Origin: Acephala macrosclerotiorum
Lineage: Eukaryota > Ascomycota > Leotiomycetes > Helotiales > Mollisiaceae
Length of the DNA stretch: 64,000 nucleotides
Direction: 5' to 3'
Assembly: GCA_014904845.1 (NCBI GenBank)
Contig: MU119315.1
Location: 62,001 to 126,000, forward strand
Shown: piece by piece, positions 46,450-57,800 of the stretch
Position numbering within the stretch: position 1 is the first letter of the stretch
Layout of the letters: every line of letters starts with the position of its first letter
The notes under the pieces: generated by a model
What the model saw: the letters and a program-made list of their open reading frames with translations, nothing else
What the model was told of the DNA's origin: nothing
The model's database searches: none
Made by a program: the position numbers and the translations under genes

Positions 46450-49400
46450 TCATTCTCCGTCGGAAAAATCAGAAGAGTCTAATGAATCAGACAAATCAGA
46501 CAATGCTACGTCGCTTGAATGTGTCAACACCTCTATAACAAAGTTTTCGTGCGCCGATGGATTGAGATGATCTAATATCTCGAGTCCCTCTCGTTGCAAT
46601 TCCTCAAAGACGGTTGCTACCGTTGCCTCGATACCTACACAGTCTGGGCCGTAACCATCATTCACCCACTTCAGTTCCTCCTGGTTAACTTTACTTTGGG
46701 ACTTTGAGGCGCTATCCAAGGTGTTGTAAAGAACTTCGTAGAGATTTTTAGGCGAGTCGTCCGGCAGAAATCTGTCAAGGGTAATCCACCAAGCTATCCA
46801 GAATAATTTAAAATTGGCAGCATGTGCATAAAGGAGCCGCTGGTACAACTCCACGTACGCATCGAGTATTAGCTTGAACTCAGAGTCCTCGTCCTGCAGC
46901 TCGTGCCGCTGTTCTGCCGATTTAGATTTGTAATGGAGTTTTGAATATCCGTACCCATTGCAGAGAGTGTTCATCGAGCAACAAGTATGAGCCATGCCTA
47001 AGCGGTCGAAGATCTCTAGCCTGCATATATCTGAAAAATAAGATTCACTGAGACAAAGCCCGCCCAAACTGTAATGAGGCAAATATAATAGCCAACAGCG
47101 CCGTCGCGACTTATCCTCAAAACCGCAAGTATGCCTAAGCACTATTCCAGCTGGAATACATCCATATGAAGAGCACCAGCAGGAGCACTGGTCAGGAATC
47201 TCAGCTCCACAGACCTCTGATAGGCATTGAAAGATGCCCATAGTGGATATTGGACTCCAAGGGGTTGCATTCCACATTTGAACAGCTAGCAGATAAGCAT
47301 TCAAATGTGAGAATACGTGAAGACAGTTTTTTAAACCCATTTGACGCAATTTGGGATCCGCTCCTCTCTTAAGATACCACCTTATCAATCGGTACTTGTC
47401 AGCTCTATCCTGTAGGGACCCCAGCGCTTGAATCAATGGCGTAGTTCCATTCTGGTCTCGGATATCGAGATCGTGAAAGCCAGCCTTGCGGAGTTTTCTG
47501 GCCACGGAATATCTCATATTGGCATAATGGTAAAGCGATGGACGGGTACCAGGCCAGAGAGGGGTTGGTACATCCACACCTTTGTCTTGCAGACTCATAA
47601 CAATTTGGTAACTGTTTTTATCTGGCAGCAAACTTGACCCCTCGTCCCGGTTAATTTCTAATGCTTGCAACGTCGAAGGCGACAAGTGATGTGATGCTAA
47701 GACTTGAAGCTGACGTCTCCGTTCCGCAATTTTGTCAATCAGCAGCGAAATGACCGGCGTAGACGAACCTTCATCTAGTGCGAAAGCCATCAGACTGTCT
47801 CTGTTATAACAGAACGAAAACTGGGATGTCATTGACTGCGGTGTGAATATTGGACAACCGTTGTCCAGCAGCAATTCTATTCCTCGAAGATCTTCTTGGT
47901 GGATTGCAACATGAATAGCTGTAGCCGGATCTGCTCCTGCGTCGAGCAGAATTTTCATACCCACATACCAACCAACAGCAAAGCTGAGGGGGCTAAAGTT
48001 ACCATTATAGGGGTACTGCACGTTAATGCGACGAAGTTTGATGAGTTGGCGTAGGTCGTGCTCTGACCTATTGATCACGGCGATGTACAAGGCCGGGTAA
48101 TCTAAGTCTTTTGTGGAAATCATTAGTATACAGGACAATTTTTTATTTATTGTTCCCATCAAGAGAAGAGCGCATGTAAACTTACCTGATGCAAGAGTAG
48201 GGTTGCGGATGAATAAACGTACGGCGCCAGGATACTTCTTTAGCTCTTGTATTGGTTCTGACATGGTGCATCCATGCTCTACGAGAATGCGGTCGAGCCT
48301 CAATTTCTCTAAGTGGCGGCGTGAAAAACACCTGGATCTGAGATAGTTTATTGCAAGAGATAGAGGACTCCCTACCCAAGTAGGATGGAGACCACTTATG
48401 GGAGAACTGAAACAGTCTTTTCTGTCACCGAAATGAGCGCAAACCTTGGGGATAATGTCATGCAAAATGATGTACCTTTTAGCAATAGCATTAAGATCAG
48501 CCCCACGGTTGGCAAGCAGTCTTATGGTCTCGGTAAGATGAGAAGACACGTCCTCTTGCAAACAAAGCGCGCACATTGCAAAGCAGACGAACTCCTGAAT
48601 ACAGACTGTTAAAAAGCTGGAGTCAATAGCAAGTAGCGTTCTGGTATACATACATGTAGCAGCGTATCGCCGTTGACGTCTTGGTCGCGCGGAGAAGCTT
48701 CCCCAGCTGCGAAAACTTGGGACAACCGTTCGTATAGCAGGTCAGCAATGGCGCGCACTTCGAACTTAAACTCTTGATCCGCCTGTAGACAGACCAAAGA
48801 CTCAATGTACCCAGATTGAGTGGACGAAATTACCCCGCCATACGAAATCTCTCCGTACTTACGGCGCCGCCGAGTACCAATTTCTGGTTCGTAGTGCGTC
48901 AACCAGGGTTGTTCATCGCCTGCTGTGACTAAGAAAAACAGATTCTGTCGAGCCTTTTCTATAGCAACGAAAGCTGGGGATCTAGCGCGGTCCACGATGT
49001 TATGAGGGGAGAGTGAGCAGCTTATTGAAGCAAGGTTTTTGCCCAGTTGTACTTTGACTAAAAACTCGAGCATAGGTCTAAGAGTACGTAAACCGACCGC
49101 CCAAGAAACTGCGCCGTTTATGCAGGGTCAGCCACTTCTATGCTCGATCCGCTTCTCGAAAGAGACTTGGAATACATAGAAGGGGATATAGGTGCTCTGA
49201 CGGGTAATGAAGCAGTTGCATGATTTGACGGGTCGCTTTGGGGCACTTTGTGGACGAAAAACTCCATCTCCGGGACGATTCCTTGTGTGCTGCATAGACG
49301 AGACGTGCTGATTAAGGGAATTTATTTGCGTTACGACGGCCTGGTTGGATGAGGCAATATTGGAGTACTATATCTCAAGCTGATCAGACCTATAGGCACA

Positions 49401-50015
49401 AATAAATTCCTATGGAAAGATTGGATTGGTTATCTGGTACCTGATCTCTTATCAGGTCCATTGCTGACTGCATTGCAAGCTCTGAATCTCGGGCCCTTTG
49501 ACTATAAATCTTTAGTTCTAGTAATGCTGCGATAAGTTTCATACTCACATTTGCTGATGGGCCAGCTTCATGCTCTGGCACTGGTACCATAGCTGCAAGG
49601 TTGACTTAAGGCTCTCTAGGCGATGAGATCTGTTCATGATCTCCTCCTCCTTTTTTACACTCACAACGGCGTTCCATACTCGCTGGAGCGGGGTAGGTTG
49701 TGTCGTTGATAATTTTTCTAGGAGAGCTGATAATTCCTTGGCTTGCCCAATAGCCTCATTGGGCAGCCCCGTCAAGACATGTAGGCTTTGTGGTGAGACT
49801 GTATCTGGACTTGACCGAAACATATTCGCAGTTTCGAAGTCTATATCAAGAAGACGAAGTAGGTCAATAAGTTGTTGTACATGATGCCTCATCGTCGTAA
49901 TATTTCGTGGCACATTTTTCAGGTCAGAACACAGTCGAGAAGAGACGATCAACAATCGACAGCCGAGGTCAATCAGCTGCACGACAGAAGCTGCGATTCC
50001 CAGTGTTTCCGCCAT
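46450..50015 (-). pseudogene. PigL_N-domain / ankyrin-repeat protein with one internal stop codon
   Basis: Exons: 50015-49549, 49501-49441, 49367-48654 and 48594-46450. Introns 49502-49548 (47 bases), 49368-49440 and 48595-48653 are GT...AG and phase-consistent. Together they make about 1128 codons. The first 150 residues (MAETLGIAASVVQLIDLGCR ...) match the helical N-terminal domain common on fungal NLR-like and ankyrin proteins (PigL_N type). The middle is a conserved-looking linker (CNCFITRQSTYIPFYVFQVS). The C-terminal half has ankyrin units such as NGDTLLH, SPLSFAVGWYVGMKILLDAGADP, GIELLLDNGCP and NGTTPLIQALG. The tail is Ser/Asp-rich. Exon 3 has one in-frame TGA at 49128-49130, with homologous-looking coding on both sides. 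It is bracketed by direct repeats. The presumed role is in self/non-self or stress signalling; this is not demonstrated. Confidence 0.75.
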
Positions 50016-50866
50016 AGGTACAATGATATGGCTGGTGTGAATTCTGAAGTCTGATTGAAATGAAGGCTGCTTTCTAGGCAGCGGCTAGCCTCGTGTTTGA
50101 ATGCTCTGGGTGCCTCAGGTTTCAAGAATCACGAGTTGGGCCGGTACGAGTTGTAGTACTACAATTTATGCTACTTTGATATACACTATTACGGATTGCG
50201 TTAATATAAATTGAATCGCTATAAGTTGCACTACTATAAGTCGCGCTAGTCCTCAAAGCTGTTAAGGTTATGATGGCATGATAATAATCGAAGTTTGGTA
50301 ATGTGGTAACAAGAAACGTACGAGAATGACCAAGTTAGATTGCCTCAAATGGCCATCTATGTCTAAGAGGGAAAAGGGGGTGATAGGTCTCTCGAGTCCG
50401 AATAAACAGTTAAGTCACATGATGAAAGTAAGTAAGTAAGTCACATGTCACGACACGTGAAATGTTAAAGCAGATTCGTCAATTCAAGTCATAGACAATG
50501 CGTAATAAAAATATGAACCCAAAGGGAGAAAAAGAGATTAAGAGCTTATCCTTAGCTTAGATTTGTTCAGGTTAGAATTGGTGGTAATAACCAAGCTATT
50601 TGGTGATGTTCGACTATGAGGCTAAATTACCAGTCATGCGCTACTGGGTGTAGGGGTCCAAAATGGGCTCCCATAACGACCCTTGAAACATTTTCTAATT
50701 TTAGTCGGCCATAGCAGTTGTAACCGAGGAGTTGAAACAGGCCCACAGCTTACTAGTTCAGGCCCCCTCCACCGTGGCTCACTTCTTTGGGCTTACTTGC
50801 TCAGCCTGGCTCAAGGTTACTCACCCACAGCTCAAAGACGGAAGTGGAATTGCTTGTGTGAATAGG

Positions 50867-51322
50867 AATGTTTGCTCTTCCCAGCCCTACGGCTCACGTG
50901 AGCAGCGCCGCCTTTGCACAGCTTCGGCTCAGGTCTGCTCACCCCTATTACGTGACGGGCGGCAGCTAAGACTACAGCTATACCAGTAACTAGCTTCCTA
51001 AGAAAATACGCGAGTTTTCGAGATCATCGAAAATTCTTAAAATCTTCGATTCAACATCGCATTAAATAAGCTTTAAAATATAAGCTTTTATAAAATAATT
51101 TTTTTTTACGATATATATTTCAATTGTATTTAATTATATTATATATAACTACGTAATTAAAAAGTTTTTTAAAAAGGTATAATCAAAGGTTTAATACAAA
51201 CGCTCGATTTTTAATATTCTTTTACAATTCGCGTATTTTGAGAGGGGTGGCTAGTTACTAGCACCGCTGTAACCTCACCAGAAATTATCAACTTTTAACG
51301 AGGGGCCCGAAAAGGCCCCTCG
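50867..51322 (+). repeat. Direct repeat, right copy, interrupted by a MITE-like element
   Basis: Same blocks as 46081-46272: AATGTTTGCTCTTCCCAGCC, CTCACGTGAGCAGCGCC, AGCTTCGGCTCAG, then CAGAAATTATCAACTTTTAA and CGAAAAGGCCCC. The match is split by the AT-rich insert at 50989-51255 plus about 25 bases. Confidence 0.8.
50989..51255. mobile_element. Short non-autonomous DNA element (MITE-like) with TIRs and TA target duplication
   Basis: The element is 267 bases long. The left end reads ACTAGCTTCC...AAAATACGCGA. The right end, reverse-complemented, reads ACTAGCCACC...AAAATACGCGA. The two ends match over about 25 bases with a few differences. Each side is flanked by TA (50987-50988 and 51256-51257), as expected for Tc1/mariner or pogo-type insertion. 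The interior is nearly pure A and T, has no coding capacity and looks RIP-mutated. Confidence 0.7.
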
Positions 51323-51827
51323 CCCGGCTAGTGATTTCAAATACGTTACTACTTATACTATGCCGACAGGCATAGGAGACCATAACCTATAGAGATGCTT
51401 TCGTTCCTATGTTTTAAAACTGGCGTCTTTTCTCGATTTCGCAACTTTCCTTTTCCATCTTCTCCTCTATCTTCTCTCCTGTGATAGGTTAGACCGGCAT
51501 AACTTTCCTCGGCCGTGATCAGGTCTTGGCATATTAATGCCTAGGAAGCCAGCGCTGACGCGGCCGCCCGGAGAGGGCATTCTGACAGTGGTAGTATATC
51601 TCTGTAATAAACGAGGCAAGCGGAGTGAATCCTGGAGCAAGACTGAATTCAGTAACTTCTATAACTTGATAATAATATCTGGATGGGGAAATAAGGTTAC
51701 TTAGATGGCTGGCCAACGTTGTTGAATCGACCTGCCCAATGTAAACTAAACCAGGTTCCCTATCCATCAACATATCCACTAAACAGAGCTTGCTAACATT
51801 GCAAGATCATAAAGGAGAGTCCCCTGT
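51323..51827. other. Intergenic spacer 3' of the SDR gene
   Basis: C/T-rich sequence follows the direct repeat. A reverse frame at 51534-51779 has no domain. The SDR 3' UTR should lie here. Confidence 0.4.
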
Positions 51828-52826
51828 CTACAAATATGGTTGAAGAACTTCCTGCGTATGGTCCCAAATCTTTCCCAGCGCCTTCTCTCGAAGCAAAGAC
51901 ATGACCTTCGCATTCGGAGTACAGTCGCACTTATAATTGACGAGAAATAGTCCATCTGCCGGCTTCCCCAGCGAATTTATACCTGGCTTGCCCTTCCATG
52001 GTACGCCACGACCGCCAAAAGCAACGCTAGTACTTTGGAACAAATGCCTCTGTCCAGACTCCTCGTCGCTAAATGCAAATAGGCCAATAAGGGGCTCAAG
52101 GATAAGCCAGACCAACCAGGCCATGATCGAATTTGGATCATCTAAACCCCTTCTTACATTTCCTGTATTGACCCACCCGGGACAGGAGTGAATGAACGTC
52201 ACATTGGGATTTTCGTTGGCCAGCTTCTCCAGAGTCGTCGTGTTCATAGCTCCGTATTGCACATGAGCCTTTAGGAAGTTAAAATTCCCAGGCTTCTTCA
52301 GGTCCAAGTCGTCCAAGTCGACAGTCGTCCACTCCAGCCCACCGGCCAAAACGCTGACGACCTTGGGGGCTTCCGCTTCGCCTAGGAGGGGGAGAAGGTG
52401 TAGAACGAACAGCATTCGCGAGTAGTACTCCAGGCTCTGAGTGATTTCTAAGCCCTCGGTAGTCTCCCTGCGTGTGCCGAATGGTGCGTAGCCCGCGGTA
52501 AGGAACAGTAAGTCGACGCGTGACTCCTTACTTTTGATGGCCTCGCATACTCTCTTAGTTTCCGCGAGGAGCGCGACCTCGCCTTCGGTCCAAACAACTT
52601 CCGCCTTTGGGTTGATGGCGTGCAACTCCTGGATGAAAGCATGCATGCGCTCTTCAGAACTCTTGCGCCCGACTAGGTAAATTTTCACGCTCGCGCCCGT
52701 AGCGACTAAGGCCCTAACCGTGAACTTTCCAATGCCTGATGTACCGCCGACAAAGACGGCGACGCGTGGGGCCGTTGCATCGTTGATGAGCGCGTTGGAG
52801 GCTTGTATTTCTTTGTAAGAAACCAT
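51828..52826 (-). CDS. Atypical short-chain dehydrogenase/reductase (SDR)
   Basis: Single exon, 332 residues. It has a Rossmann fold with cofactor motif FVGGTSGIGKFT (Gly27, Gly28, Gly33), a polar residue set LVGRKSSEER that suggests NADP(H), and LFLTAGYAPF in place of the NNAG motif. VVSVLAGG supplies the catalytic-region serine (Ser158). The Tyr-x3-Lys site reads YGAMN (Tyr191, Asn195), so the usual catalytic lysine is missing. This loss is seen in a group of fungal SDR-like proteins and leaves the reaction open. A hydrophobic segment, SIMAWLVWLILEPLIGLFAF (about 234-253), could contact a membrane. No signal peptide. It starts just before a T-rich stretch and looks intact. Confidence 0.85.
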   Translation of the reverse strand: MVSYKEIQASNALINDATAPRVAVFVGGTSGIGKFTVRALVATGASVKIYLVGRKSSEERMHAFIQELHAINPKAEVVWTEGEVALLAETKRVCEAIKSKESRVDLLFLTAGYAPFGTRRETTEGLEITQSLEYYSRMLFVLHLLPLLGEAEAPKVVSVLAGGLEWTTVDLDDLDLKKPGNFNFLKAHVQYGAMNTTTLEKLANENPNVTFIHSCPGWVNTGNVRRGLDDPNSIMAWLVWLILEPLIGLFAFSDEESGQRHLFQSTSVAFGGRGVPWKGKPGINSLGKPADGLFLVNYKCDCTPNAKVMSLLREKALGKIWDHTQEVLQPYL

Positions 52827-54730
52827 TGTAGGCGGTGAAAGATATTAGGTGATAGGTTTTTTTTTCAAGATCTCTGGCTTGGAAAGGATTCTAGGAACGC
52901 GATAGGCAAAAGAACAAGTCTATCAGAATATCGACTTGTCATAAGAGCTTAGAATATCAGCGCCAGGTTTCGAGCTCCTGGGCTTTTTTGAACGCCGAGG
53001 ACGGCGTTCGTCCTCGGCGTTCATCATGTGATCCGCCTGATAATGAGCGGCGCTTGAGCAGTAGTACCAGCAGCATTGGTTTCAGTATATTGGCCGTGTA
53101 CGAGTTGGGGACCTGGTAGGCTTGAAGGCTGAATAACCAGGCACGCACGATTGGACAAGAGGGAATCCAAAACCGGCTCCGGAAGCGACGCCCTTATAAG
53201 TTTGATAGCTGAGCAGGAACGGATACCATCACAACATCGTGTGATAGGTTCAAAGCAAAGCACGCGGGATCCCAATTCCGTTCCTGGGAAATCTGTGTAA
53301 GGCCAACATTTGATCCCCCGCTTTGCTGAATTCTCTAGGAAACTACAACCGGTCATAAGGGTGCCAAAACAGATCCCGACCTATGTGCTCAGGCTGACTC
53401 GGGGAGGTCTTAGGATGTTCAGACAGGACTGAGGAACTCTCATCCCTGACTCAGGCTAGAGCAGCGACGGCTCAGGCCCGGAGACGGAAGTGTAAATTTT
53501 TTGTGTCGACATTCGATGTGGGATTTCCTGCAACGACTCCGCAGCCAGTTAACCACCGCATCGAGTCTTTCTCGCACGCGCTATGTTAGACAGCCTAGAC
53601 AGTGGATTGCCCTTCTTAATCACCACGCCCTAATATGGTGACGTAAGGCGTAAGGTCTGGAACTCTGCTAGGATTTTGGTCAATATCGGCATCATGCAAA
53701 TCCAATTGCTGATCCACCACTCTGGCATAAGATTGCACTCGGCTTCGCTCCAATCATTGAAACTTGTCAGATAGAGAATATTGCCGAAACTAGTCTTCAT
53801 CTCTCGATTGTGCACTCTTTTGCAGAACAAACCTCGAAACGGATGCCTTGAATAACTTGAGAGAGCTCTCCCAAAGCTAAAGAGTTCTTGGCCTTTCAGT
53901 CGCTCATCGAGGTTGAAAGTTACCAAGATAGATAACAGATGATCGATTGTAACCTTGGTGTCGTATTATAGGTTACAGTCCTTGCACAATCGTTTCCGGC
54001 GCTTATGTAGCCATAACTATAACCATATTAGCGTCTTGACTCGTGAAAAGGAGGGTGGAAAAGGGTGTGGGTCTTACGTTAAGCCCAGCCTAACTCTAGT
54101 AACTAAACTCTGCTGGTCACCTTCCGCATTTTCTTCTTCATACGGGCTTCTATCTCTCTAACGATCTTCTCAAGTCGTCTGATATCCTCCCTATTCTACA
54201 TGTTCTGCTCTAATGGCCTAATATAATATATTCTGAATATGCGGGCTCCAGCTTACCCACGAAATTCCGCTCAGCCAGAGATTCTAGCACAGACGTCTCG
54301 GGAAAGACACTAGATTTCCAAGCCATTGAGACAAGGACCACAAGCCATCGTCAACACCTTTTCCGAGTCGATTAAGTACCTCTTTTTCGGATGTAGAAAT
54401 GAGTGTAAAGTGTAACGCGTCTACCCTGAATAGGATCTCTTGCCGCATGCCGCGGTAGTGAGTCTGCAGATACACCCATAATAGTCGCAACAACAGTAGG
54501 TGACTTACCACTTTCAAGCTATCCACGTATTGTGCCACTAGAGAAACATTAAAGGGTACCGCAGCTCAAGTCCTTCCCCTGTCGTTGGACCATAGGAATA
54601 TACGCCCGAAGGAGATAGTAGTTGAAGAAAAGCCTTGTTCTTGCTAGCATTCGAATCTATGCATCTCCCCGACTGCCCATTTTAGGCTGCTCGCAAAAAA
54701 ACCATGAGATGTGGAGCCCCATTTCTACCT
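52827..54730. other. Gene-poor region before the AT isochore
   Basis: Two reverse frames, 53630-53926 (NLDERLKGQELFSFGRALSS...) and 54284-54538 (MAQYVDSLKVVSHLLLLRLL...), have protein-like composition but no recognisable domain or complete splice model. They may be gene fragments. An inverted copy of the dispersed repeat lies at 53444-53490. A GC-rich near-palindrome, ACGCCGAGGACGGCGT, followed by CGTCCTCGGCGTT lies near 52990-53020. Confidence 0.35.
53444..53490 (-). repeat. Dispersed repeat family, copy 3 (inverted)
   Basis: Reads GACTCAGGCTAGAGCAGCGA, then CGGCTCAGGCCCGGAGACGG. Reverse-complemented, it matches the copies at 26397 and 28455. Confidence 0.6.
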
Positions 54731-54744
54731 CACCCCATGGGGTG
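54731..54744. repeat. Perfect 14-bp palindrome at the isochore edge
   Basis: CACCCCATGGGGTG is its own reverse complement. It lies about 90 bases before the AT-rich isochore, in a stretch that may be the terminal part of the mutated repeat block. Confidence 0.9.
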
Positions 54745-54825
54745 GCTTTGGGTAGAGTTTTTTTTTGAGAGTCCTTCACGGGTGGAGTTCTATTTTTAGT
54801 CCTCTACTCATGGGGCTTTATAGAG

Positions 54826-57800
54826 CCTTATCTAAAAATATATTTGCATAAGTTGCATAATATTATTTTTATGTAAAAATTTTATATATAGTTTAATAAT
54901 TTGTTTAAAAAAGAATTTTCAAATTTTACTAATTTTTTTATTAATTTTTTTATTTATTTATATAATATTAAAATATCAAATTATATTAAAATAATATAAA
55001 AAAGTAAAAGTGGAATTAGTTAACGAATTTATAAACTACGTAAAAAATTGTTTAAAAAATTAAAATATAATATATCGAATTATATATTATATTTTTATTA
55101 TAATTACGTGATTCAATTAATTCTAATTTAGAACGATAATATTAATTCAATCTCATATTATTACAATAATAATAATTAAAAAATAATTATAAATTAAAAT
55201 ATAAAATAATTAAATAAATTGTTTTTTCAAAAATTGAAATAAATTTTCGTGAAATTTTGATTTTTTTGACTTTAATTAAAATATTTGATTTTCTTAAAAA
55301 CTTGTTTCTTTTTAACGTCGTTTCAATAAATCTCTCGTTTGATTATTTGTATTACTTTGTTTATCGTATTGAATTAAATTTTTACTTTTTTTTTAAAATT
55401 TATTTTAAAAAGCGAATAATAGATTCATTAAAATAAAAATAAAATTATTAATAGTCTTTTGAATTTAAAGTTTATTTCTTTTATTAGTATTATCGATCTT
55501 AGAAAAATCAAAATATATTACTATTATAAATTTTTTTTTACGTAATCATTTATAATTGTAATCGTTTTTATTCGTATTATTACTAAAATTTTATTGAATA
55601 AACTATTAATAAATTAATAAAAAAATTAATAAATCGAAAATTGATTTATAGATTTTTTAAAATCAGTTTTTCGATTAATTATAATTCGAGTAAAATCTCG
55701 TTTTAATTTTTTAGATTTTAAAAATTTTATTATTAAAAATAAAAATAAAAATTATTATTATTTATTATAATTTTTAATTCGAGATTTCGTTGAAATTGAT
55801 TAAAATCGTCGAAAATCTATTAACGGTTTTTATTTTTTTGTATAAGTTGAAAAAAGAAAATAAAATCGAATAAATAAATCGTTTAATATTTCGTATATAA
55901 TATTATTATTTATTTTATTTTACTTATTTCGTTTTTAAATTAATTGTTTTTTAATAGCGATTTTTTTTTATTTTTAAAAATACTTGAAAAAGTATTATAT
56001 ATTTATATTAAAAAAATTATATTCGTTTTTTAAATTTCGTAATATATTAATTTTTAAAACAAATAAAATAATTCGTTTAATTTTTTTTAAAATCGTTTTC
56101 AAATTTATTATTAAAAATGTAATTATTGAAAATAAATTTTTACAAGAATTGATTTTCGTAAATATTAAATTTTTTTTTTTAAATTATTAATTCGACGAAT
56201 AATTTTTTTTTTTATATTGAAAAACATAAAAATAAATTAATTTAATCGTTTTATAATTTTATTAATTTGATTTTCGAATAATTATTAATATAAATAAAAA
56301 ACGAATTTAATAATAATATTTATTAATATAATACACAAAATATTTTTTATTATACGAATTAAATTTAAAAATATTTTTTTTATAATATCGTTATATAAAT
56401 AAAATCTTATAATTATTATTTTTTGTATTAAAATTTAATAAACGATTAATAAAAAAATTAATAAAAAATATAAATTTAAATTTAAATATCGTTCGATTTC
56501 GTTTATAGAAATTATATTTTTATTTGTTTAAAACGATTCTCGTTTCGTTAATAAATTCGTAAAAAAAACAAAAAAACTTTCGTTTTATCGACGTTAGTAT
56601 TTGATTAAAAAGAAATTTAAAAAATTTTAATTTATTTGTTGCATATATTATAATCGATTTTTAGTAACAAATAAAATGTAATTCTCGCGATAAATTTTTT
56701 CGAATTATTATTTCAATTTTTGAAATTAAAATTTTTTTTAAAATAATTAAAAAAACAAAAAATTAAAAATATTTAATTTAATAATCGAATTTAAAATCGA
56801 AGTAAAAATATAAATACTTTTCAAATTTATAAAGATTTTTTTATAGTATTTAAATAATTTTTATTTCGCGTTTTTAATATTTATATTTATTTAAAAAATT
56901 TTAATAATTTAATATCGAGTTTATAATAAAATTCGTTTAAACGTTTAAATATTTCGTCGAATATAGTAAAACCGTATATAATAATCGATTATTTTATTGT
57001 TTTTAATTTCGTTATTAAAATATTAAACGATTAAATAAAATCGATTAAATATTTAATTTAAATATTTTTACGTTTTTATTTTCGATATAAAATCGATTAA
57101 TTAAACTTTTAAATTTGCGAAATCGAGTAATTATATAATAAATAGAATTTTAATAAATTTTAATATTTAAAATTAATTAAAATAATTAATTAAATTTATT
57201 TTTAAAATTTTTAATAAAAAATTTATAAATCGTTTTAAATTTAATTCGCTATTTTTGATTTAAATTAACAAATTTTACAAACGATTAAATTTATTTTTAA
57301 TTAATAAAAAAATCAATAAAAACGAGAAATTATTTATTACGTTAAATATATATATAATATTACGTTTTTTAATAATTTTTAATCTTTGTAATTCAAATAT
57401 TTTTTGATTTTTCTTTTAATTTTTTTTTATAGTTTTATTAGAAAAATATAAACGTTTCTCTAGAAAATTTTTAAATATTAATTAAAGAATATAAAATATA
57501 CAAAAAATTTAAATAATTTTTTTATTAAAAAATAATTTTTATTCGATTATTTTATAAATATATTTATTAATTTTATTGATTATTAATTCGTTTTTAATAA
57601 TAATAATACGTTTAATTAAATTGAAATATTAAAATCGTTTATTAATTATTATTATAAAAACGATTTTAATTTTAATATTTTTTATATATTTAAATTTAAT
57701 TATTTTTTATTTTAAAATTTAATTAATAGTAATATATAAAATAAATATATAAAAAAACGATAATCGATTATTATTAATTTAATAATCGAAGAATATTAAA

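Noticed and set aside
46292..46570. Forward frame of 92 codons over the end of the ankyrin gene
   Set aside because: It overlaps the Ser/Asp-rich C-terminus of the reverse-strand gene and the direct repeat, has no domain, and is best read as a shadow.
49103..49150. A 27-base intron removing the TGA in the ankyrin gene
   Set aside because: GT...AG ends exist and the phase is kept, but 27 bases is far shorter than any other intron here (about 45 bases or more).
49074..49548. A single long intron joining the PigL_N exon directly to the 49073 start
   Set aside because: It is phase-compatible, but the interval contains clear coding (exon 2 and the first part of exon 3) with two short canonical introns, so the multi-exon model with one TGA fits better.
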